Assembly: GCA_026415995.1 (NCBI GenBank)
Contig: JAOAGB010000028.1
Coordinates: 1 to 8,044, forward strand
Origin: Thermodesulfovibrio sp.
Lineage (GTDB): Bacteria; Nitrospirota; Thermodesulfovibrionia; Thermodesulfovibrionales; Thermodesulfovibrionaceae
Direction: 5' to 3'
DNA length: 8,044 nt
Numbering within the stretch: the first letter of the stretch is position 1; the number at the start of each line of letters is the position of its first letter. The position numbers and the translations under genes are program-made. Below, piece after piece: positions 1 to 6,104 of the stretch. Below the pieces are notes generated by a model, which saw only the letters and a program-made list of their open reading frames with translations, was not told the origin of the DNA and made no database searches.

Positions 1-1
1 G

Positions 2-589
2 TTAATAGTTAAAATGTCCAAGCTTAATGACGAAATCGTTAATTTGACAAGAAAACTTGAAAAAAAGAATGCACAACTTAAAGAAGCTATAACTACTGTA
101 AAACGCATTATGAATACAGACCACTTAACAGGTATTTTGAATAGAAGAGGTTTTGAATCAATGCTTAAAAGAGAGATATCCTTTGCCTTAAGGCATAAAC
201 TTCCGCTTTCAGTGGTTATGATTGATATAGACCATTTTAAAAAAATTAATGATACCTATGGACATGAAACGGGTGATAAAGTTTTAAAAATTTTTGCAAA
301 AACATTAGAAAAATCCATTAGACATGAGGATATACTTGGACGATTTGGTGGTGAGGAATTCGTTATTGCTCTTCCCAATACAAAAATAGAACAAGCCTTA
401 AATGCAGCGGAAAGAATAAGACAAAAAGTAGAAAAAATCAAAATCAAGGCGATTAATGGTAATATAACAGCAAGTTTTGGAATAACAGAGTTGCTTTTAA
501 TAGATGATGAAGTGAGTATTTTAAAGAGAGCTGATGAAGCACTATATGAGGCGAAAAGAGGTGGAAGGAACCGTTGTGAAATAAAATAG
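2..589 (+). CDS. Diguanylate cyclase (GGDEF domain), probably 5'-truncated by window edge
   Basis: Makes cyclic di-GMP from two GTP; in this position it most likely feeds the PilZ domain of the adjacent BcsA. Residue numbers count from the first Met (base 14). Residues 1-33 are a Lys/Glu-rich heptad-like helix, the usual coiled-coil linker leading into a GGDEF domain. The domain follows with DHLTGILNRRGF (36-47), the metal/GTP-binding DIDHFKKIND (71-80), the active-site loop GGEEF (112-116), an ASFGIT motif (153-158) and the C-terminal ADEALYEAKRGGRNR (173-187). An RxxD inhibitory I-site (R103-D106) sits exactly five residues before GGEEF, so the enzyme looks active and product-inhibited. The frame stays open from base 2 through the first ATG, and no Shine-Dalgarno is visible in the 13 bases before it. 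The true start, with a sensory or membrane domain, therefore probably lies upstream of the window; a short stand-alone enzyme starting at 14 is the alternative. Its stop lies 19 bases before bcsA. Domain identity is secure; the partner role is inferred from position. Confidence 0.93.
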   Translation, partial: LIVKMSKLNDEIVNLTRKLEKKNAQLKEAITTVKRIMNTDHLTGILNRRGFESMLKREISFALRHKLPLSVVMIDIDHFKKINDTYGHETGDKVLKIFAKTLEKSIRHEDILGRFGGEEFVIALPNTKIEQALNAAERIRQKVEKIKIKAINGNITASFGITELLLIDDEVSILKRADEALYEAKRGGRNRCEIK

Positions 590-602
590 AAATTGATATA
601 AT
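574..602 (+). promoter_or_regulatory. Predicted sigma70-type promoter for bcsA (extended -10)
   Basis: A perfect -10 hexamer TATAAT (597-602) is preceded by TGA (594-596), giving a full extended -10. A -35-like TTGTGA (574-579, four of six matches to TTGACA) lies 17 bases upstream. The site straddles the stop codon of the cyclase gene. Initiation about seven bases after the -10 would fall at or next to the bcsA ATG at 609. In AT-rich DNA a TATAAT can occur by chance, but the combination of extended element, -35 and ideal spacing is better than expected. No experimental evidence is available here. Confidence 0.5.
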
Positions 603-608
603 TTAAAA

Positions 609-2891
609 ATGAATGAAACAGACGCAAAAAATTTTAATTTAGTCTGTATTCTAATTTTATCTTTATTTATCTTAATTACTTCTTTTGTCTACCTTGACAT
701 ATTTCAGCAGGCGGTTTTAGCCTATAGTCTACTATTTTGTTGCTATCTATTAACAAAAATAAAAAAACAAGATGACTTTTTAAGGTTTTTAATCTTATCC
801 ATAGGGCTCTATCTTACCTTAAGGTATTGGATTTTTAGAACTTTGCATACCATAAGCTATACAGGCTTTTTTGATAGCCTTGCCATGTTATCCCTCTATA
901 TAGCAGAAACCTATGCTATAGCCATTTACATTTTAGGAATATTCGTTAATATTAATCCTATAAAAAGACAACCCCCTACCTTTCCAGAGGATAAACATTA
1001 TCTTCCCGCTGTGGATATATTTATTCCCACCTATAATGAACCTATAGATATAATAAGAGTTACAGCCATAGCATGTAAAAAAATCAGATATCCTGAAGAT
1101 AAAATAAACATTTATATTCTTGATGATGGTGGAACTCAACAGAAAAGAAATGATCCAGACCCTGAAAAAAGAAAGGAGGCTTGGAAGAGATATGAAGAAT
1201 TAAAAAATCTTGCTAAAGAATTAGAGATAAACTACATTACAAGGCAAAAAAATGAGCACGCAAAGGCTGGTAATCTAAATCATGCTTTATGGCTCACCTC
1301 AGAGGGTTATCATGATTTAGACACCAAGGGTTCTGAATGGTTTTGCTATGGCAAACCGCCATCTAAGGGAGGAGAATTAATCTTAGTTTTAGATTGTGAC
1401 CATGTTCCCACCTCTGATTTTTTAGAAAAAACCGTTGGCTTTTTCCTTAAAGATGAAAAACTATTTTTGGTGCAAACACCTCATTTTTTTATCAATCCTA
1501 CGCCTATTGAGAGAAATCTTGGCACTTATATAGAATCACCTGGTGAAAATGAGATGTTTTATGGTGAAATTCATCAGGGACTTGATTTTTGGAACTCATC
1601 CTTTTTCTGTGGTTCAGGAGCAATTTTAAGAAGAAAGTATCTTCAGGAGGCAGGAGGTTTTTCAGGAAAGACCATTACCGAAGATGCAGAAACTTCTTTA
1701 ACCTTACATGGTATGGGATACAATAGCGTATATCTGAGAAAGCCAATGATATGCGGACTGTCTCCCGAAACATTTGATGATTTCATCACGCAAAGAAGTA
1801 GATGGACTCAGGGCATGATTCAGATTTTAATGTTAAAGAATCCATTTAAACAAAGGGGACTTAAGTGGTATCAAAAGCTTTGTTATACAAATAACTGTGT
1901 TTTCTGGTTTTTTGGGCTCGCCCGAGTTATTTTTATATTTGCTCCACTTCTTTATCTGCTTTTTAGTCTTAGAGTTTATAATGTATCTATTGAACAGATT
2001 TTATCTTATGCATTACCTCATTTAATAGGCTCTTTGAGTATCTCTAATTATTTATATGGCAAAGTAAGGCATCCTTTTTTCTCTGAGGTTTTTGAGACTG
2101 CTCAGAGTTTTTTTCTTCTTTTCCCCACTATTGGTGCAATATTAAATCCTCGTGCTCCTACATTTAAAGTTACACCTAAGGGAACAAGCCTGGAAAAAAA
2201 TGTTATAAACGTTAGAGTAGTCATTTTTTATGTGCTTTTGATTTTATGTATACTTGGAGTTATTGCAGGTATAAATAAATGGATTTATTCACCCCTTGAA
2301 AGAGGAGCTGTAGCAGTTTGTATTGCCTGGAATATTTTTAATATATCAATGATAATAGCCTGTATAGGTGCTCTTTATGAACTAAGACAAATCAGAAGGT
2401 ATCATAGAATTATTACTGAGGAGGACGCTCTAATAATTATTCCCAATACTCTGAGAAGTTTAAGGGCAAAAATAGTAGATATATCCTTAGGAGGCATGGC
2501 TCTTACCTTTAAGGATAATTTATTTATACCATTTTTGAATAGCAAACTTGAAATAGTCACATGGAATAGTTTTGGTGAAGAGTTTAGATTTTTAACAACT
2601 GTAAAAAGGGTTGTTAAAGATAGAGATTCATTAACGGTAGGATGCCGATTTGAAGGTGAAGAGGAAAGTAAAATTATAAAATTTGTCTATGGTGACAGTG
2701 GCAGATGGGAAAAATTCTGGGAAAGGAGAGAAAAAGCAAAGGGTATTGTTTCAGGTTTCATATATCTTATTAAAACAGGCTTTATAGCTTTAGGACGAAA
2801 TATAAAGGCTCTGACAATTTTTGTATTTTATGAAATAAAAAAATATAAAAATCTGGGGGTTTTATGGAAAGAATACAACACTTCAAAGTAA
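609..2891 (+). CDS. bcsA: Cellulose synthase catalytic subunit (UDP-forming), c-di-GMP-activated
   Basis: Inner-membrane processive family 2 glycosyltransferase that polymerises UDP-glucose into beta-1,4-glucan and extrudes it. The 760 residues carry N-terminal membrane helices (about 10-113) and a GT-A domain with TYNEP (141-145), DDGG (172-175), HAKAGN (217-222), the DxD motif DCDH (262-265), FFCGS (332-336), catalytic-base TED (357-359) and acceptor-site QRSRW (395-399). More membrane helices follow, at about 429-485 and 536-590. The gating loop is FKVTPKG (519-525), matching the family FxVT. The PilZ domain keeps both c-di-GMP motifs, RxxxR (R596-R600) and DxSxxG (624-629), so activation by c-di-GMP is expected. 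An amphipathic C-terminal tail follows. About 23 extra residues lie between HAKAGN and DxD compared with Rhodobacter BcsA. The ATG at 609 is the only suitable start: a stop in this frame lies at 594-596. No Shine-Dalgarno precedes it. It overlaps bcsB by 28 bases. Confidence 0.98.
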   Translation: MNETDAKNFNLVCILILSLFILITSFVYLDIFQQAVLAYSLLFCCYLLTKIKKQDDFLRFLILSIGLYLTLRYWIFRTLHTISYTGFFDSLAMLSLYIAETYAIAIYILGIFVNINPIKRQPPTFPEDKHYLPAVDIFIPTYNEPIDIIRVTAIACKKIRYPEDKINIYILDDGGTQQKRNDPDPEKRKEAWKRYEELKNLAKELEINYITRQKNEHAKAGNLNHALWLTSEGYHDLDTKGSEWFCYGKPPSKGGELILVLDCDHVPTSDFLEKTVGFFLKDEKLFLVQTPHFFINPTPIERNLGTYIESPGENEMFYGEIHQGLDFWNSSFFCGSGAILRRKYLQEAGGFSGKTITEDAETSLTLHGMGYNSVYLRKPMICGLSPETFDDFITQRSRWTQGMIQILMLKNPFKQRGLKWYQKLCYTNNCVFWFFGLARVIFIFAPLLYLLFSLRVYNVSIEQILSYALPHLIGSLSISNYLYGKVRHPFFSEVFETAQSFFLLFPTIGAILNPRAPTFKVTPKGTSLEKNVINVRVVIFYVLLILCILGVIAGINKWIYSPLERGAVAVCIAWNIFNISMIIACIGALYELRQIRRYHRIITEEDALIIIPNTLRSLRAKIVDISLGGMALTFKDNLFIPFLNSKLEIVTWNSFGEEFRFLTTVKRVVKDRDSLTVGCRFEGEEESKIIKFVYGDSGRWEKFWERREKAKGIVSGFIYLIKTGFIALGRNIKALTIFVFYEIKKYKNLGVLWKEYNTSK
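2855..2859 (+). promoter_or_regulatory. Ribosome binding site of bcsB, inside bcsA
   Basis: A GGGGG run in otherwise AT-rich DNA ends four bases before the ATG at 2864. It supports that start within the 3' end of bcsA. The spacing is slightly short and the sequence is not the canonical GGAGG. Confidence 0.5.
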
Positions 2892-5080
2892 TTCTTGTTT
2901 TTGTCCTTTTAGGAATTTTTCTCCTCTGCCCAGAAATGTCTCTATGTCAGGACAGTTTAAAGTTTAGCATTCCCTTTTCCAAGGTGGCACCTGTAAATAC
3001 TACTACTCTTACAGGCGCGTCAAATTACATAAAGGTAAAAGTGCCTATTCCTGAAAGATGGCAGATGAAAAAGGCTGTGCTTAATTTTTCCTATGTAAAT
3101 TCAACAGCTTTGCTTCAAAACAGATCAAGGCTTGTGGTTTGGTTAAATGATCATCCTGTTGCCCAGATAACTCTCAATCCACAACTGCCGCAGGGTAAAG
3201 TTTCTGTCAATCTTCCAGTAAACTTGCTAAAGACTGGTTATAATGACCTAAACTTTACCGTTGCTCATCATTATACTCTTGAGTGCGAAGACCCTTCTTC
3301 CCCTGAGTTATGGACAACTATTGAATTTGATAGGGCCTCTTTTGATTTTGAAATATCCCTAAGGAAAGTTCCTGAAAATTTATCGGCAATAGCAAATTTT
3401 CTTTTTGACTCAAGAATGTTTAAAGAAAGCGAGATTAACATAGTTATCCCTGATAAAAAAGAGGAAACAGTTGAGTTAGCAACTGTTGTTGCTTCTTCTA
3501 TAGCATTGAGATTTGAATATAGACCTGTAAAATTTTATATTTCCGATACCATAAAAAAGGGAATGGACAATATTATTTTGGGTAATAGCGAATTTATTAA
3601 AACCTTAACGGGTGATTTAATTCAAGAAAAAGGTGCTATTTTGAAAATAAAAGCTTTCACTGAAGATCCATATCATGCTGTTTTGATACTAAAGGGAGAT
3701 GGGCTCGAGGACTTAAAAAAGTCTGTCTATACATTCGCTTCTTTAAACTTTCCCTTTCCAAAGGTACAGTTTCTTAATGTTGACACTGTTAAGATCATTC
3801 CTCAGATACCAAAATCTGGTAAAGGAATGTTGTTTCCTGGATATGAATATTCCTTTAAAGATGTAGGATTTTTCAATACAAATTTTAAAGGAATTGGTGC
3901 AAAATCCGTATCAATGGATTTTAAGTTACCCTCCGACGCTTTTCTTAAGCCTAATTCATTTCTATCTCTTAAACTTAATTTTAGCTATGGAAGTGGAATG
4001 AGAAAGGACAGTACTCTTAATATACAGGTTAATGGTAAGTTTGTGGCATCAATACATCTTGATAATGTAAAGGGTGGCTATATAAAAAATTATCTCATAG
4101 ACATACCTTTAAGTCTTTTCAAGCCAGGATATAATTTGATAACATTTACCGCTGTTTTATCCCCACTTATAACAGGTTATTGTGAGTTTGTGCAGACTGA
4201 TAATTTACAGCTTACTATCTTTGAAGATTCCAAGATATCAGTACCTTCAGTTCCTTTTTGGACAGCCTTGCCAAATTTAAATTTACTGTTCACGGATGGA
4301 TTTCCTTTTTCAAGACCTGTAGATTTTGGAGATTCTGCAATTCTAATTACTGACAATAGCACGGAAGCCATTTCATCAGCAGTAAATATGGCAGCTCTTT
4401 TATCACAGAAAGCTGGTTATGTTCCATTTAAAATTAAGATATCCTATGAAAAAGAAAAATTAAAGGACAAAAATGTCATAGCAGTTGGTGTGCTTTCAAA
4501 AATTCCTGATGAATATTTAAAGGCTGGAAATATTAAATTGCAAGGTAATGGCAGCTTTGTATATCATCTTGTAAAACATTTTGAAAAAGACCAAACAACT
4601 TTAAATACAAAGCTTCGTTCAATAATTGAAAACATTCTCCCCATATTTAAATCTAAATATCAATCGGTCTATAGTAGCTCTCAGATTAATTTCTCAGGCA
4701 AGGAAGAAGGTCAGTGGCTTGTTCTTTCTCAGTTTGAATCACCACATGAAAGTAGAAAAACTGTTGTGGTTATAGCTTCTACAGAATTGGAATCACTTTT
4801 AAAAGGTATCTATGCTCTTTGGGAACCTACGGTAAGTGGAAAATCGGGAGGTTCTCTTACAGTTTTTGACATACAGTCTCCTGAGGAGACAATCGCCTCA
4901 TATTACTCAGAAAAAGTTTATTATGTGGGTAAAATGGGCTTTTTCAGTGGTATAAATGCTTGGATTTATGCTCATCCTGTGCTTTTTACCATTATTATGT
5001 TAATAGTTATATTGGTTTTAGCTTATTTTATTCTTAAAGTTTTAAAGAATTTTAAAAGGAAAAGACTAAGTGAGAAGTAG
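2864..5080 (+). CDS. bcsB: Cellulose synthase periplasmic/co-catalytic subunit BcsB
   Basis: Membrane-anchored periplasmic partner of BcsA; in the family its C-terminal helix is required for BcsA activity and its beta-rich domains guide the emerging glucan. The 738 residues begin with a signal peptide (hydrophobic about 9-22, likely cleavage near C28-Q29). The family layout follows by similarity: a first carbohydrate-binding-like domain (about 40-165) with the conserved CEDPSSPELWTTI (141-153), a flavodoxin-like domain (about 170-310), a second carbohydrate-binding-like domain (about 325-455) with C440 and DNLQLTIFED (446-455), and a second flavodoxin-like domain (about 460-680). The C-terminal transmembrane anchor is at about 706-728, followed by a Lys/Arg-rich cytoplasmic tail. 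The length is close to E. coli BcsB (about 780). The start overlaps bcsA by 28 bases and the stop overlaps bcsZ by 11. Domain borders are estimates; family identity is secure. Confidence 0.96.
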   Translation: MERIQHFKVILVFVLLGIFLLCPEMSLCQDSLKFSIPFSKVAPVNTTTLTGASNYIKVKVPIPERWQMKKAVLNFSYVNSTALLQNRSRLVVWLNDHPVAQITLNPQLPQGKVSVNLPVNLLKTGYNDLNFTVAHHYTLECEDPSSPELWTTIEFDRASFDFEISLRKVPENLSAIANFLFDSRMFKESEINIVIPDKKEETVELATVVASSIALRFEYRPVKFYISDTIKKGMDNIILGNSEFIKTLTGDLIQEKGAILKIKAFTEDPYHAVLILKGDGLEDLKKSVYTFASLNFPFPKVQFLNVDTVKIIPQIPKSGKGMLFPGYEYSFKDVGFFNTNFKGIGAKSVSMDFKLPSDAFLKPNSFLSLKLNFSYGSGMRKDSTLNIQVNGKFVASIHLDNVKGGYIKNYLIDIPLSLFKPGYNLITFTAVLSPLITGYCEFVQTDNLQLTIFEDSKISVPSVPFWTALPNLNLLFTDGFPFSRPVDFGDSAILITDNSTEAISSAVNMAALLSQKAGYVPFKIKISYEKEKLKDKNVIAVGVLSKIPDEYLKAGNIKLQGNGSFVYHLVKHFEKDQTTLNTKLRSIIENILPIFKSKYQSVYSSSQINFSGKEEGQWLVLSQFESPHESRKTVVVIASTELESLLKGIYALWEPTVSGKSGGSLTVFDIQSPEETIASYYSEKVYYVGKMGFFSGINAWIYAHPVLFTIIMLIVILVLAYFILKVLKNFKRKRLSEK
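5057..5060 (+). promoter_or_regulatory. Ribosome binding site of bcsZ, inside bcsB
   Basis: AGGA lies nine bases before the GTG at 5070, a suitable distance. It decides in favour of this non-ATG start, which also gives a complete signal peptide. The in-frame ATG at 5097 would cut the signal peptide in half. Confidence 0.55.
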
Positions 5081-6104
5081 TCTAATAATAGTTTTTATGG
5101 TTCTTTTTACATTTGAAATGAGCTTTGGAGACATTCTTGACAGATGGGCTAATTATAAAAAAACTTTCCTATCTGAAGACGGCAGAATTATTGATTTCCA
5201 AAACAACTCTATTACTCATTCTGAAGGACAGGGATACGGCATGCTATTAAGCCTTCTTTTTGACGATAAACAGACCTTTGACAAAATTTGGAGTTGGACA
5301 AAAAACAATCTTATGGTAAGGAAGATGGATAAACTTTTTGCCTGGAGTTGGGGTCTTCATCCATCTGGTAAATGGCGAGTCTTAGATTATAACAATGCTA
5401 CTGATGGAGATACTCTTATTGCCTATTCATTATGCCTTGCAGGTGAAAAATGGAAAATAGATGGCTACATCAATGAAGCAAGAAATATTATAAGTGATTT
5501 AAGAGAACTTTTGATTATTAAAAGAGATGATTCCCATTTTCTATTACCTGGATACTATGGATTTTACAAAGAAGATTCTTTAATCATAAATCCCTCTTAC
5601 TATATACTGCCTGCATATAAAGTTTTTGCTAAATATGATGATAGAAGCTTTTGGGGAAAATTCTATTCCGATAGCATAAGACTTCTAAAAAATTTGAATT
5701 TTGGACCCTATAAATTACCCTCTGACTGGATTGTCTTAAAAGACAAAAATATTTACATTTTTTCTGAAAAAAAAGATACCTTCGGAATTGAAGCCATAAG
5801 AATACCTATTTATGCCATCATGGCTAAAGAATTCGAATTAATAGAAAAATTCAGAGATTTTATAGGCTTAGTAGAAAGAATCGGATATGTGCCTGAAGAC
5901 ATTGATCTAAAAGAAAATCGCCTATCCTATAAAGAAGGAATGGCTATGCATTACATAATAGTTTCAAGTTTGGCAAAACATTTTGAGAAAAGACAGTTAA
6001 GTGAAATTTTAAGGCAAAAGGGTCTTAAGAAATTGGAAGAAGAACATAAAAATTATTATTCCCATACTCTCTCATTAATAGTTCTTGCTATGGAGGAAAG
6101 ATGA
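5070..6104 (+). CDS. bcsZ: Periplasmic endo-beta-1,4-glucanase BcsZ (glycoside hydrolase family 8)
   Basis: Periplasmic cellulase that trims or edits nascent glucan during export; bcsZ belongs to most bcs operons. It has 344 residues (E. coli BcsZ about 368). A signal peptide with a hydrophobic core at about 5-14 has likely cleavage near G20. SEGQGYGM (51-58) contains the catalytic acid, E52 (E55 in E. coli). KWRVLDYNNATDGD (101-114) matches the family's K-W-x-V-L-D-x-N-x-A-x-D-G-D block with substrate-cleft Asp112/Asp114, and NPSYY (174-178) is also conserved. The catalytic base is normally the Asp of a YDAIR-type motif (D243 in E. coli); here the aligned stretch reads IEAIR, placing Glu241 at that position. 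The rest of the fold looks intact, so this is not an obvious pseudogene, but activity is less certain. GTG start with a good ribosome binding site; the stop overlaps bcsC as ATGA. Confidence 0.94.
   Translation: MRSSLIIVFMVLFTFEMSFGDILDRWANYKKTFLSEDGRIIDFQNNSITHSEGQGYGMLLSLLFDDKQTFDKIWSWTKNNLMVRKMDKLFAWSWGLHPSGKWRVLDYNNATDGDTLIAYSLCLAGEKWKIDGYINEARNIISDLRELLIIKRDDSHFLLPGYYGFYKEDSLIINPSYYILPAYKVFAKYDDRSFWGKFYSDSIRLLKNLNFGPYKLPSDWIVLKDKNIYIFSEKKDTFGIEAIRIPIYAIMAKEFELIEKFRDFIGLVERIGYVPEDIDLKENRLSYKEGMAMHYIIVSSLAKHFEKRQLSEILRQKGLKKLEEEHKNYYSHTLSLIVLAMEER
6092..6097 (+). promoter_or_regulatory. Ribosome binding site of bcsC, inside bcsZ
   Basis: GGAGGA, the strongest Shine-Dalgarno in the window, ends three bases before the ATG at 6101 (its AGGA core spans 6094-6097). 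It lies in the last codons of bcsZ, so ribosomes finishing bcsZ can restart at the ATGA overlap. Confidence 0.6.

Noticed and set aside
590..608. Terminator between the cyclase gene and bcsA
   Set aside because: The 19-base gap has no inverted repeat followed by a T tract; readthrough from the cyclase gene into bcsA is likely in addition to the predicted promoter.
256..627. Open frame on the minus strand across the cyclase gene and the bcsA start
   Set aside because: It is antisense to a clear GGDEF domain and has a Ser/Phe/Leu-rich translation typical of a reverse-complement shadow, with no recognisable motif.
933..1139. Short minus-strand open frame inside bcsA (similar cases at 4177-4371 and 6220-6432)
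   Set aside because: The sense strand encodes the conserved GT2, BcsB and BcsC proteins; the antisense translations have no recognisable features.
5767..5774. Run of eight A in bcsZ as a possible frameshift or slippage site
   Set aside because: The reading frame and GH8 motifs continue unbroken on both sides, so the run is read normally as Glu-Lys-Lys; such runs are expected in AT-rich DNA.
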